Part shown: positions 8,211 through 17,064 of the stretch, piece after piece
How positions within the stretch are numbered: the first letter of the stretch is position 1
Layout of the letters: each line of letters opens with the position of its first letter
Assembly (NCBI RefSeq): GCF_000743715.1
Contig: NZ_JQEY01000003.1
Span: 58,671-122,670, forward strand
Source of the DNA: Palleronia rufa
GTDB taxonomy: Bacteria > Pseudomonadota > Alphaproteobacteria > Rhodobacterales > Rhodobacteraceae
Length of the DNA stretch: 64,000 bases
Direction: 5' to 3'
The notes under the pieces: generated by a model
What the model saw: the letters and a program-made list of their open reading frames with translations, nothing else
Told to the model about the DNA's origin: nothing
The model's database searches: none
Program-made: the position numbers and the translations under genes

Positions 8211-9872
8211 TTATTGGCCCGCGGCCGCGAAAGCGGCCTGCCAGGGCGGTAGAATGATGTCGTTTCCCTCCGTCGCGTGGACGAAGGGGGCGTCGGTCAG
8301 GATGGTCCAGCGGCCGTCGGGCAGCGACACGCGCTGTGCGGCATCGGTGAGGTTGAAGGCGCAGAACAGCCGCTCTCCCGCGCCGTCGCGGATCATCGCC
8401 AGCACCGCGTCGTCGGCCCGCCGCACGTCGAGCGCGCCCTTGGCCAGGGACGGATGCCGCCTGCGGAAGGCCAGGAACGCGCGGTAGAAGTTCAGCGTCG
8501 ATCCCGGGTCGCGGTCCTGAAGGCTCACGGCCATGTCGCGGTGCTCCACCGCCACCGGGAGCCAGGGCCGGACGTCCGAGAAGCCGCCGTTCACCCCGGT
8601 CGTCCAGGGCATCGGCGTGCGGCATCCGTCGCGGCCCTTGAACTTGGGCCAGAACCTCTTGCCGTAGGGGTCCTGAAGGTCCTCGTAGCGGATGTAGGCC
8701 TCCGTCAGCCCAAGCTCTTCGCCCTGGTAGAGACAGATCGTCCCCTTCATGCACATCAGCAGGCCCGCGTAGAGCTTGCGCGCCGGCACGCTCAGATCGA
8801 ACCGCGTGGGATAGCGCACCACGTCGTGGTTCGAGAACGCCCAGGACGCCCAGCCGTCGGTCACGATCCGGTCGAACCGCTCAAGCACCTCGCGGATGCG
8901 GCTGCCCGACGGGAATACCGTCCCCAGGAAATCGAAATCGTAGGCCATGTGCAGCAGGTCGTCCCCGGCGGTGTAGTCGCGCTGGGTTTCCATGCCGCGC
9001 TGGCTCTCGCCGACCTCGCCGACGCTGGTGATCGCGGGATATTCCTCCATCACCGCGCGCAGGCGGCGCAGAAAGTCCAGGTTCTCCGGCCGGGTCTTGT
9101 CGTAGAGATGGTCCTGAAAATTGTAGGGGTTGACCGCCGGCGCCGTGTTCTCGTTCCGCGCGTCGGCGGCCAGGGGCGGGTTGTCGCGCAGCGCCTTGTC
9201 GTGGACGTAGAAGTTGACCGTGTCCAGCCGGAACCCGTCCACTCCCTTGTCGAGCCAGAACCGCGCCACGTCCAGCAGCGCGTCCTGCACGGCGGGACAG
9301 TGAAAGTTCAGGTCCGGCTGGGCGGCCAGGAAGTTGTGCATGTAGTACTGCATCCGCGCCCCGTCCCACTCCCACGCGGAGCCGCCGAAGATCGACAGCC
9401 AGTTGTTGGGCGGGGAGCCGTCGGGCTTGGGATCGGCCCAGACGTACCAGTCGGCGCGGCCGTTGTCGCGGCTGATGCGGCTTTCCGCGAACCAGGGGTG
9501 GCTGGCAGAGGTGTGGCTGAGCACCAGGTCGATCAGCACCTTGAGGTTCAGCGCGTGCGCGCGTTCGACAAGTGCGTCGAAGTCGCGGATCGACCCGAAC
9601 ATCGGGTCCACGTCCCTGTAGTCCGACACGTCGTAGCCGAAATCCAGCATGGGCGAGCGGAAGAACGGAGAGATCCAGATCGCGTCCGCCCCCAGCCGCG
9701 CCACATGGTCGAGCCGCTGGATGATCCCCGACAGATCGCCGATGCCGTCGCCGTCGGTATCCTGGAAGGAGCGCGGATAGATCTGGTAGATCACCGCGCC
9801 CCGCCACCAGTCGCGATCCACGCCGGGGTCGGCGCGGATCGCGCCGGCCGCCCTGTCGGCCATGGAGTTCAT
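8211..9872 (-). CDS. aglA: Alpha-glucosidase of glycoside hydrolase family 13
   Basis: Cytoplasmic alpha-glucosidase (oligo-1,6-glucosidase/sucrase type) that splits imported alpha-glucosides. The 553-residue protein has the family 13 barrel: AVIYQIYPRSFQDTDGDGIG near the N-terminus, the nucleophile region DGFRLDTVNF (Asp at about 217), the acid/base region SVGEVGE (Glu at about 286) and SNHDVVR (Asp at about 350). No signal peptide is present, in keeping with import before hydrolysis. An open frame continues upstream to 10094, but the ATG at 9872 overlaps the aglG stop codon as TAATG, which is strong evidence for translational coupling. It forms the fourth gene of the agl operon. Confidence 0.93.
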   Translation of the reverse strand: MNSMADRAAGAIRADPGVDRDWWRGAVIYQIYPRSFQDTDGDGIGDLSGIIQRLDHVARLGADAIWISPFFRSPMLDFGYDVSDYRDVDPMFGSIRDFDALVERAHALNLKVLIDLVLSHTSASHPWFAESRISRDNGRADWYVWADPKPDGSPPNNWLSIFGGSAWEWDGARMQYYMHNFLAAQPDLNFHCPAVQDALLDVARFWLDKGVDGFRLDTVNFYVHDKALRDNPPLAADARNENTAPAVNPYNFQDHLYDKTRPENLDFLRRLRAVMEEYPAITSVGEVGESQRGMETQRDYTAGDDLLHMAYDFDFLGTVFPSGSRIREVLERFDRIVTDGWASWAFSNHDVVRYPTRFDLSVPARKLYAGLLMCMKGTICLYQGEELGLTEAYIRYEDLQDPYGKRFWPKFKGRDGCRTPMPWTTGVNGGFSDVRPWLPVAVEHRDMAVSLQDRDPGSTLNFYRAFLAFRRRHPSLAKGALDVRRADDAVLAMIRDGAGERLFCAFNLTDAAQRVSLPDGRWTILTDAPFVHATEGNDIILPPWQAAFAAAGQ

Positions 9873-11023
9873 TACTTGACGGACCCTGCCAGCAGGCCGC
9901 GCACCAGGAACCGCTGCATGGAGAAGAACACGATCAGCGGCACGGCGATCGACACGAAGGCGGCGGTCGCGAGGATTCCCCAGTCCCCCCCGCGAGAGCC
10001 CAGCAGATCGTCGGCGATCTTGACCGTCATCACCTTGGACGCATCGTCGGAGGGCAGGAACACCTTGGCCACCAGCAGGTCGTTCCAGGTCCACAGGAAC
10101 TGGAAGATCGAGAAGGCGGCCAGGGCCGGCAGGCTCAGCGGCAGGACGATCCTGATGAACAGCTCGAAATCCGTGGCGCCGTCGACCTTGGCGCTTTCGA
10201 TGATGTCGCGCGGCAGCCCGACCATGTAGTTGCGCAGCAGGTACACCGCCAGCGGCATCCCGAAGGCCGTGTGCGCGAACCAGATGCCCATGAAGCTCTG
10301 CCCGATCCCGATCCTGTTGTGCAGGTTCAGCATCGGCACCAGCGCCAGTTGCAGCGGCACCACAAGAAGCCCCACGACCACGGCGATCAGCACGCCGCGT
10401 CCGGGAAAGTCCATCCAGGCCAGGGCATAGGCCGCGAAGGCCGCGATCAGGATCGGGATGATGGTGGCCGGGATCGTCACCGTCAGCGTGTTGATGAACG
10501 CCCGGTCCATGCCGTCCGATGTCAGCACCTGCTCATAGTTGTCGGTGGTGAAGCTGGGCGGACTCTCGGCCGCGAAATAGACCCTCTGGCCGCGGTCGCC
10601 GGGGTCTTCGGGCGTGCGCCATTCGTAGGTGCCGTCGCCGTTCACGACCAGGCTCTCGCCGTCGCCCAGATCTACCGGGGTTCCGGCCTCGAACTCGCCG
10701 GGATTGCGCCCCGACGTGCCGAAGGCGACGATCTCTCCGCCGCCGCCCGGAAAATAGCTCTTGGCTTCGGGGTCGTCGTAGATGTTGCCGGTGACGACAT
10801 AGACGTCACCCTCCTGTGTCGCCTCGGTCCCGGTGCGGCCCCGCGCGGTCAGCTCCACCGCGAAGGGCGCCTGCCACCATCCGCTTTCGGAGATCTGGTC
10901 GCGGTCGCGGAAGGACGACACGAACAGCCCGATGGTCGGGATCAGCCACAGCAGAACCAGCGCCAGCACCGACAGATGCGTGGCCCAGGTCAGAGAGGAT
11001 TTCGTTCCGGCGATGTTATCCAT
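9872..11023 (-). CDS. aglG: Alpha-glucoside ABC transporter permease AglG
   Basis: Inner-membrane permease of the MalG class, 383 residues. One N-terminal membrane segment (about 14-34) is followed by a large periplasmic insertion of roughly 120 residues rich in Gly, Asp and Glu, then five further membrane segments. The cytoplasmic EAA loop reads LPRDIIESAKVDGATDFELF, the contact site for the ATPase. The large periplasmic insertion after the first helix is a known feature of AglG-like permeases and makes the protein longer than the usual 280-residue MalG type. The start lies 24 bp after aglF. Assignment rests on the operon order and on the permease motif. Confidence 0.9.
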   Translation of the reverse strand: MDNIAGTKSSLTWATHLSVLALVLLWLIPTIGLFVSSFRDRDQISESGWWQAPFAVELTARGRTGTEATQEGDVYVVTGNIYDDPEAKSYFPGGGGEIVAFGTSGRNPGEFEAGTPVDLGDGESLVVNGDGTYEWRTPEDPGDRGQRVYFAAESPPSFTTDNYEQVLTSDGMDRAFINTLTVTIPATIIPILIAAFAAYALAWMDFPGRGVLIAVVVGLLVVPLQLALVPMLNLHNRIGIGQSFMGIWFAHTAFGMPLAVYLLRNYMVGLPRDIIESAKVDGATDFELFIRIVLPLSLPALAAFSIFQFLWTWNDLLVAKVFLPSDDASKVMTVKIADDLLGSRGGDWGILATAAFVSIAVPLIVFFSMQRFLVRGLLAGSVK

Positions 11024-11047
11024 TGCTCGCTCCTGCGGTCGGGCCCA

Positions 11048-12283
11048 TCAGCGTGTCTCCTTGCGCGCTTCGATGATGTTCCAGACCATCACCGGCAGCA
11101 CCACCAGCATGATGACGAAGGCGATGGCCGTGGCCCGCCCGTCGTCGCGGAACATGAAATCCATCATGTAGCTGGGCAGGATCTCCGTGCCGAAATTGCC
11201 GCCCGTCATGGTGTAGACGATGTCGAAGACCTTCAGCACCAGGATGGTGATGGTGGTCCAGACGACCACGATCGTGGCCATGATCTGCGGCACCTTGATC
11301 TTGAAGAACAGCTGCCAGGGGTTGGCGCCGTCCAGGATCGCGGCCTCGATGGTCTCTTCGGGGATGCCGCGCAGCGCCGCCGACAGGATCACCATGGCAA
11401 AGCCGGTCTGGATCCAGATCAGGATCACCATCAGGAAGAAGTTGTTCCAGAACGGGATCTGCAGCACGTCGATGGGATTGTCGAAGCCGAACATCGCCCG
11501 GACCGCGTTGATCAGGCCGATATCGGCGTCGTTGGCATAGACGAACTTCCAGATCAGCGACGCGCCCACGAAGGAGATCGCCATCGGCATGAAGATCAGC
11601 GATTTGGCGATATTGCCCCAGGAAAGCTTGTCGGTGAGCTGGGCGACCAGCAGTCCCAGAAAGGTCGAGGCGGCGGGGACCACGATGGCCCACAGGAAGT
11701 TGTTGAAGAAAGAGATCCGGAAATCCGGCGACTGGGCCAGCGACACGTAGTTGCCGAAGCCCACGAAATCGTTCGGATTGCGCCCGAAGAGAGAGCGCCA
11801 GAACGATCCCACAACCGGATAGACCAGATAGAGCCCCAGGACGAAGATCGCCGGAAACAGAAACAGCCACGGCCGCACCGCGTTGGCGCGGTTGATGTTA
11901 TCGCCGACCGACGATCCCTTTGCGGGAAACAGCGTATTGAATGCCTTGAACAGAAGAAAAGTCGCCACCAAAAAAACGGCCACTGCCAGCAGAGCACTGA
12001 TGGTCGACACATCCGATAGTGCTAGGAAACCGATTCCCAATGCGCCGAATACCGTTGGGCCAACGTAAAGGAAAAAGAGCAACCCCAGAGGAATGATGAG
12101 ACAGATAATGGCTCCGACAAGACGTCGCGATGGCGTCTCCTTGGCCGGAAAGATGACCTTGTCGAGCGCCAGGTTGGACAGGTAGAAATAGCCCACGCAT
12201 CCCCCCACGCCGATCAGGATCGTGATCAGGCCCTGCACGATGATCGGCATCGCTATCCCCCCGTTTTTGTTTTGACCGCCCAC
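11048..12283 (-). CDS. aglF: Alpha-glucoside ABC transporter permease AglF, with N-terminal extension
   Basis: Inner-membrane permease of the MalF class; the EAA loop reads GIPEETIEAAILDGANPWQL in the second half. At 411 residues it is longer than the roughly 330-residue AglF I would expect. The extra part is an N-terminal extension of about 130 residues with about four hydrophobic segments before RPWLFLFPAIFVLGLYLVYP, where the usual permease starts. The first 400 bp of the gene are also clearly less GC-rich than the rest of the operon. The start ATG at 12283 is followed by MPIIVQGLITILIGVGG. An alternative short form starting near residue 130 has no convincing ribosome site. Confidence 0.88.
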   Translation of the reverse strand: MGGQNKNGGIAMPIIVQGLITILIGVGGCVGYFYLSNLALDKVIFPAKETPSRRLVGAIICLIIPLGLLFFLYVGPTVFGALGIGFLALSDVSTISALLAVAVFLVATFLLFKAFNTLFPAKGSSVGDNINRANAVRPWLFLFPAIFVLGLYLVYPVVGSFWRSLFGRNPNDFVGFGNYVSLAQSPDFRISFFNNFLWAIVVPAASTFLGLLVAQLTDKLSWGNIAKSLIFMPMAISFVGASLIWKFVYANDADIGLINAVRAMFGFDNPIDVLQIPFWNNFFLMVILIWIQTGFAMVILSAALRGIPEETIEAAILDGANPWQLFFKIKVPQIMATIVVVWTTITILVLKVFDIVYTMTGGNFGTEILPSYMMDFMFRDDGRATAIAFVIMLVVLPVMVWNIIEARKETR

Positions 12284-12392
12284 CGGCCATGCGGCCGGGA
12301 CGCGTTTCGGTCAGTTTGCGCTAACCCGCCGGAAAAGCAATCCCTGCCGCGGCGCGCCGGACCGAAGGCCGGACCGGGACGCAGACGGCCAC

Positions 12393-12418
12393 GGGGGCGC
12401 CGGTCGCGCCGCGCCCCC
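12393..12418 (-). promoter_or_regulatory. Intercistronic stem-loop between aglE and aglF
   Basis: GGGGGCGC (12393-12400) pairs perfectly with GCGCCCCC (12411-12418) around a 10-nt loop, 14 bp beyond the aglE stop. No U-tract follows. Such hairpins after a binding-protein gene commonly protect the upstream mRNA from 3' exonucleases or cause partial termination, so that the binding protein is made in excess over the permeases. Confidence 0.45.
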
Positions 12419-12431
12419 TGCCCGTGGCGGA

Positions 12432-13799
12432 TCAGTTCTTCAGCGCGTCCCAGCGGCTCTGAATGGCCTGGGCCGCCGTCTCCGCGTCGATGGAGCCGGT
12501 GGTGAACTCCACCATCTGCGTCCAGAACGCGCCCGCGCCGATTTCGCCGGGCATCAGGTCGGACCCGTCGAACCGGAACGTGGTCGCGTCCAGCAGGATG
12601 TCGTTCGCCCCCCGTGCGGCATCCGACGCGAACACATCGGGGTTGATGCCGGTGTGCGGGGTCAGAAGTCCGCCCTGCGCCGCCCAGATCTCATGGGAAA
12701 GCGGCGTCTTCAGGAATTCGATGAAGCCGCGGGCGGCCTCGCTGTCCTTGGTGATCGCGAAAAGCGTTCCGCCGCCCAGAACGGGCTGGCCCAGGTCGCC
12801 TTCGGCGGGGGCCGGGAAGTAGAAGAAATCCACGTCCTCGCCGACCACCGTGCCTTCGGGAAAGAAGGTCGGGATGAAGGTCGCCTGGTGGTGCATGTAG
12901 CATTCCGGCGGGAATTCGAAGAGACCGCCGGGACTGTCGCGGAAGTCGGTCGTCGCCGCCGCCTCGCGGCCGCCGTTCACATAGCCGTCCTGCAGGAACC
13001 AGCCGTATTCGTTGATCGCGTTGACCACCTTGGGATCGTCGAAGGGCAGCTCGTTGGTGGTCCAGGCGTCGTATTCCTCCGGGGTGACGGTGCGCAGCAT
13101 CAGATCCTCCACCCAGTCGGTGGCGGGCCAGCCCGTCGCCGCGCCGGATCCCAGCCCGATGCACCAGGGCGTCACCCCGTCCGCGGCCATCTGCTCGGTC
13201 AGCGACTTGAGGTCCTCATAGGTCTCCGGCACCTCGTAGCCGGCTTCCTCGAACTGCTCGGGCACGTACCAGACCAGCGACTTCACGTCGATCTTGTAGG
13301 GGAACGCATAGAGCGCCTCCTCGCCCTCCGGTCCCTCGAAGGTCGCCAGATCCACCCAGGAGTCGCCGGCCGCGTAATTCTCCGCGATCCAGTCGGAGGT
13401 GCCTTCGGCCATCGGCTCGATGGCCCCGCGGGACGCGAGGTCGGCCAAGAGGCCCGGCTGCGGGAAGACGGCGATGTTGGGGGCCGAGTTCGCCTCCGTC
13501 GAGATCACGATATCCTGCTCGAAACTGTCCGAGCCGGAGTAGTTCACCGTCGCGCCCGTCGCGTCCTCGAAATAGGCGATCACGCTGTCCACCAGCTCGG
13601 CGTCGCTGCCCGTCCACGGGCCGGTGATGTCGATGCTCTGGCCGGAATAGTCGTTCTCGGAGGCGAACTGCTCCAGGCTGTCCCAGCTGAACGCGCCCTC
13701 GCCCTTGGGGAACACGAGGTCCTGGGCCTGGGCGGACCCTGCCCCCAGCGCCAGGATGGCCACGCCGGCGTATAGCGATTGGTTGCGGTGAAGTTTCAT
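12432..13799 (-). CDS. aglE: Alpha-glucoside ABC transporter periplasmic binding protein
   Basis: 455-residue family 1 extracellular solute-binding protein. The signal peptide MKLHRNQSLYAGVAILALGA ends at about residue 25 (AQAQD). The mature part includes DVKSLVWYVPEQFEEAGYEVP (split lobe pattern of sugar-binding proteins), and WPATDWVEDLMLR and GAFWTQMVEFTTG near the C-terminus. It is the first gene of the agl operon and is separated from aglF by 148 bp holding a hairpin, whereas the other agl genes are tightly packed. The regulator aglR, expected near aglE in Sinorhizobium, is not found in the window; the upstream gene is a divergent beta-glucosidase instead. Confidence 0.92.
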   Translation of the reverse strand: MKLHRNQSLYAGVAILALGAGSAQAQDLVFPKGEGAFSWDSLEQFASENDYSGQSIDITGPWTGSDAELVDSVIAYFEDATGATVNYSGSDSFEQDIVISTEANSAPNIAVFPQPGLLADLASRGAIEPMAEGTSDWIAENYAAGDSWVDLATFEGPEGEEALYAFPYKIDVKSLVWYVPEQFEEAGYEVPETYEDLKSLTEQMAADGVTPWCIGLGSGAATGWPATDWVEDLMLRTVTPEEYDAWTTNELPFDDPKVVNAINEYGWFLQDGYVNGGREAAATTDFRDSPGGLFEFPPECYMHHQATFIPTFFPEGTVVGEDVDFFYFPAPAEGDLGQPVLGGGTLFAITKDSEAARGFIEFLKTPLSHEIWAAQGGLLTPHTGINPDVFASDAARGANDILLDATTFRFDGSDLMPGEIGAGAFWTQMVEFTTGSIDAETAAQAIQSRWDALKN

Positions 13800-14041
13800 G
13801 CGGTCTCTCTCCCATTGGCGGCGCGGTGTCTCCGCGCCTGTTTCGCGGTCCCGGGTTCGGCTGGCGCCGCCCGGACATCTCCCTAAGGCTCCACAAACCG
13901 AAGCTAGGAGTCAAACCCCCAAGCGCCAACTGAAATCTGACCCCGCCCTGCAACCGCGCCCGGCGCTCCGGCGGGCCGACGGCGTTTTGACGCGGGGGGG
14001 GCGCCGCCATATGTTGCCCTCTGGCACGCAAAGGACGCTCC
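13800..14041. promoter_or_regulatory. Divergent control region between aglE and the beta-glucosidase gene
   Basis: 242 bp that must hold the promoters of both the agl operon (minus) and the beta-glucosidase/glucokinase pair (plus). On the minus strand TTGACT (13909-13914) is a good -35 sequence but the matching -10 at 17 bp (GAGCCT) is poor. No clear LacI-type palindrome was found by eye. A shared position suggests coordinated control of both transcripts. Confidence 0.3.
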
Positions 14042-15367
14042 ATGCTCAAACTGACCCGCGCAGACTTTCCCGAAGGCTTCCTGTTCGGGGCGGCCACGTC
14101 CTCCTACCAGATCGAGGGCCACGCCCAGGGCGGCGCCGGCCGCACCCACTGGGACGATTTCGCCGACACGCCCGGCAATGTCGCGGGCGCGCAGAACGGG
14201 GCCATCGCCTGCGACCACCTGAACCGCTGGGAAGCGGACCTGGACCTGCTCCGCGACGGCAATTTCGACGTCTACCGCTTCTCGACCTCCTGGGCGCGGG
14301 TCATGCCGGAGGGGCGCGGGGCGGCGAACCCCGAAGGGCTCGACTTCTACGACCGTCTGGTGGACGGGCTGCTGGACCGCGGCCTGAAACCCGCCGCCAC
14401 GCTCTACCACTGGGAACTGCCCTCTGCCCTGGCGGACCTCGGCGGCTGGCGCAACCGCGACATCGCCGGCTGGTTCGCGGATTTCACCCATACGATCATG
14501 TCGCGGATCGGCGACCGGCTCTGGTCCGCCGCCCCCATCAACGAGCCGTGGTGCGTCGGCTTCATGAGCCACTTCATGGGCCAGCACGCGCCCGGCCTGC
14601 GCGACATCCGCGCCACCGCGCGGGCCATGCACCACGTGCTGCTGGCCCATGGCCGCGCGACGGAAGTGATGCGGGATCTGGGCATGTCCAACCTGGGGGC
14701 GGTGTGCAACTTCGAATACGCCGTTCCCGCCGATGCCGGCCCCGAGGCCAAGAAGGCCGCGGCCACCTACGACGGCTATTACAACCGCTTCTTTCTGTCG
14801 GGGCTGATGAACCGCACCTATCCCGACGACGTGCTGGAGGGGCTCGGCCCCCACATGCCCGCCAACTGGCAGGACGACATGGACCTGATCGGCCAGAGGC
14901 TCGACTGGCTGGGGCTGAACTACTACACGCGCAAGCTGATCGCCGCCGCCCCCGGCCCCTGGCCCGGACTGGAGGAGGTGCCCGGCCCCCTGCCCAAGAC
15001 CCAGGTGGGATGGGAGATCTATCCCGAAGGGCTCTACGCCTTTCTCAAGCGGGTCCACGACGGCTACACCCGCGGCCTGCCCCTCTACGTGACGGAAAAC
15101 GGCATGGCCTGGGACGACCGGCTGGTGAACGGCGCGGTCCGGGACGACCGCCGCGTGGCCTATCTCGACGCGCATCTGGCCCAGGTCGCCCGCGCCGCGG
15201 CGGACGGCGTGCCGGTCAAGGGCTATTTCACCTGGTCGCTGCTGGACAATTACGAATGGAACGTCGGCTACGACCCGCGCTTCGGCATCGTCCACGTGGA
15301 TTACGCGACGCAGGCCCGCACGCCGAAATCCTCTTATCTGGCGCTGCAGCGGGCGCTGGCACGGTGA
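14042..15367 (+). CDS. Beta-glucosidase, glycoside hydrolase family 1
   Basis: 441-residue cytoplasmic family 1 glycosidase that releases glucose from beta-glucosides. The N-terminus has FLFGAATSSYQIEG, the acid/base motif is INEPW (Glu at about residue 166) and the nucleophile motif is TENGMAW near residue 351. No signal peptide is present. Its TGA stop overlaps the GTG start of glucokinase, so hydrolysis and phosphorylation of the sugar are translationally coupled. It is divergent from the alpha-glucoside operon, suggesting that imported alpha- and beta-linked glucosides are handled together. Confidence 0.93.
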   Translation: MLKLTRADFPEGFLFGAATSSYQIEGHAQGGAGRTHWDDFADTPGNVAGAQNGAIACDHLNRWEADLDLLRDGNFDVYRFSTSWARVMPEGRGAANPEGLDFYDRLVDGLLDRGLKPAATLYHWELPSALADLGGWRNRDIAGWFADFTHTIMSRIGDRLWSAAPINEPWCVGFMSHFMGQHAPGLRDIRATARAMHHVLLAHGRATEVMRDLGMSNLGAVCNFEYAVPADAGPEAKKAAATYDGYYNRFFLSGLMNRTYPDDVLEGLGPHMPANWQDDMDLIGQRLDWLGLNYYTRKLIAAAPGPWPGLEEVPGPLPKTQVGWEIYPEGLYAFLKRVHDGYTRGLPLYVTENGMAWDDRLVNGAVRDDRRVAYLDAHLAQVARAAADGVPVKGYFTWSLLDNYEWNVGYDPRFGIVHVDYATQARTPKSSYLALQRALAR

Positions 15368-16314
15368 GTCTGGTCCTGGTCTCGGACGTCGGCGGAACCA
15401 ACACCCGCGTGGCGCTGGCAGAAGGCGGCACCGTGCGCCCCGCCACGATCGCGCGGTTCCGCAACCGCGACTACACCGGCCTGGCCCCGATCTACGCGGC
15501 CTATCTGGCCGGCCAGGGCGATCCCGCCTGCGACGGCGCCTGCATCGCCATGGCCGGTCCGGTGATGGACGGGGCCGGAAAGCTGACCAACCTGGACTGG
15601 AGCTTCGACCGGGACGCGCTGGCGGCCTGCACCGGGGCGCCCGTGACGGCGATCCTGAACGACCTCCAGGCCCAGGGCCACGCCGTTCCCGTCCTGCCGC
15701 GCGAGAGCCTGGTAGAGATCATCCCCGGGCCCGGCCCCGCCAGCCATACCGCGCAGCTGGTGATCGGCGTCGGCACCGGGTTCAACTCCGTGCCGGTGTT
15801 CCGCACCGAGACCGGCGAATACGTGCCGCCCTGCGAAAGCGGCCACATCACCTTTCCGCAGCTGTCGCCCGACGACGCGTCGCTGGCCCGCTACGTGGCG
15901 CGCGGCCACGGCTTTCCAGAGGTAGAGGACGTGCTGTCGGGCCGCGGCCTGGAACATGTCTACGCCTGGGCCAGCGGCGCGGACGTGGCAAGAAGCTCGG
16001 CCGAGATCATGGCCGCCATCGCCGCCGGAACGGATGCGGTGGCGCTCCGCGCGGCGGATGCCTTCTGCCGCGCGCTGGGACGGGTGGCCGGGGATCTGGC
16101 CCTGACCCACCTGCCCTTCGGCGGCGTGTTCCTGGTCGGCGGCATGTCGGCGGCGATGCGCCCCTACCTCGCGCGCCACGGCTTTGATGAGGCGTTCCGC
16201 GCCAAGGGCCGGTTTTCCGGCTTCATGTCCCGCTTCGCGGTCTGGTCCGTCGCGGACGACGACGCCGCCCTCACCGGCTGCGCCCGCCACGCCAAGGGTC
16301 TGCTGAACGGATGA
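15364..16314 (+). CDS. glk: Glucokinase
   Basis: Phosphorylates free glucose to glucose 6-phosphate with ATP. 316 residues of the Glk (not ROK) family: the phosphate-binding motif DVGGTNTRVALAEGG is at about residues 8-22, AMAGPV at about 62, and the middle segment VIGVGTGFNSVPVF is the glycine-rich adenosine/phosphate 2 region. The GTG start at 15364 overlaps the beta-glucosidase stop (GTGA), so it is in the same transcript. It supplies glucose phosphate from the agl and beta-glucosidase pathways; phosphoglucomutase and the glg genes lie 5-15 kb further on. It faces the minus-strand gene at 16337 with only 22 bp between them. Confidence 0.9.
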   Translation: MSLVLVSDVGGTNTRVALAEGGTVRPATIARFRNRDYTGLAPIYAAYLAGQGDPACDGACIAMAGPVMDGAGKLTNLDWSFDRDALAACTGAPVTAILNDLQAQGHAVPVLPRESLVEIIPGPGPASHTAQLVIGVGTGFNSVPVFRTETGEYVPPCESGHITFPQLSPDDASLARYVARGHGFPEVEDVLSGRGLEHVYAWASGADVARSSAEIMAAIAAGTDAVALRAADAFCRALGRVAGDLALTHLPFGGVFLVGGMSAAMRPYLARHGFDEAFRAKGRFSGFMSRFAVWSVADDDAALTGCARHAKGLLNG

Positions 16315-16336
16315 CGCGGGACCGGGCCGGCGGCGC

Positions 16337-16774
16337 TCAGCCGAAGAACAGGGCCGGGACGAAATCCGCCGTCAGGATCCAGAAGAACCGTAGCACCACC
16401 GGGGCGAAGATCAGAACATAGGCCGCGACGAACAGGATCGTGGTCGCCTGGCGGGCGCCTTCGCGCGACTGGTCGTCCGCCAGAAAGCGCCGTTCCTCCA
16501 GATCGCGCCGCTCTGCCTCGCGGTACGCGTCGATCCGCGCGGGCTCGTCCAGATCGCGCAGCGCATCCCGGTCGATCCGGTACGGAACCGGCCCGCCCCT
16601 CAGGACGGCAAAGAGCTGATCCGCCTCGGACAGATAGGTCTCTGCCATCGTCCGCCGCCCGCGGGAGGCATGCTCCCGCGACAGGCTCAGCGCCAGTTCG
16701 GCATCGCGCAGCGCCTCGTCCCGCGACACCCGGGCCGGCGCCGCCACGGAGACGATCACCCGGCCAAGGATCAC
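16337..16774 (-). CDS. Hypothetical membrane-anchored protein, second of a coupled pair
   Basis: 145-residue protein of unknown function. The N-terminal two thirds is soluble and very rich in charged residues (DEALRDAELALSLSREHASR; AYREAERRDLEERRFLAD) and likely helical or coiled-coil. One or two hydrophobic segments follow at about 110-140 (TTILFVAAYVLIFAPVVLRF), so the protein is probably C-terminally anchored in the inner membrane. The GTG start at 16774 overlaps the stop codon of the upstream small gene as GTGA. It ends the long minus-strand run that starts in the glycogen genes. I recognise no family. Confidence 0.65.
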   Translation of the reverse strand: MILGRVIVSVAAPARVSRDEALRDAELALSLSREHASRGRRTMAETYLSEADQLFAVLRGGPVPYRIDRDALRDLDEPARIDAYREAERRDLEERRFLADDQSREGARQATTILFVAAYVLIFAPVVLRFFWILTADFVPALFFG

Positions 16775-17031
16775 AGCCCGATGCCGACATAAAAGGACAG
16801 GAACGTGGCGCGATTGGCCGCGACCCAGTCGAGGACCGGCGTCCAGTAGGCCGACACCAGCTCCGCGCTGTCCCAAAGCCGCGTCTCGGCGCGTTCGAGA
16901 CCCTTTTCGATCCGGGTCGCCGCGTCGAGCAGCGCGTTGAAGAGGCCGATCACGAACGGCAGCACGGCGAAGAACACCGAAAGCCGTCCCAGCGGCCCCT
17001 CGGCATGGGTCCGAAGGGCCGTCCAGCCCAT
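16771..17031 (-). CDS. Small hypothetical membrane protein, first of a coupled pair
   Basis: 86 residues with one clear hydrophobic segment near the N-terminus (LSVFFAVLPFVIGLFNALLD, about 17-36), then a charged helical stretch (TRIEKGLERAETRLWDSAEL) and a weakly hydrophobic C-terminus (ATFLSFYVGIGL). The ATG at 17031 has GGAGG nine bases upstream and is preferred over a TTG at 17055. It lies 33 bp after the glutamate-synthase-like gene and overlaps the next small gene, so the three are probably co-transcribed. Function unknown; the pairing of two small membrane proteins suggests a membrane complex. Confidence 0.6.
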   Translation of the reverse strand: MGWTALRTHAEGPLGRLSVFFAVLPFVIGLFNALLDAATRIEKGLERAETRLWDSAELVSAYWTPVLDWVAANRATFLSFYVGIGL

Positions 17032-17064
17032 CGCGTTCAGCCTCCGCGCACCCAACCCGGGCGC

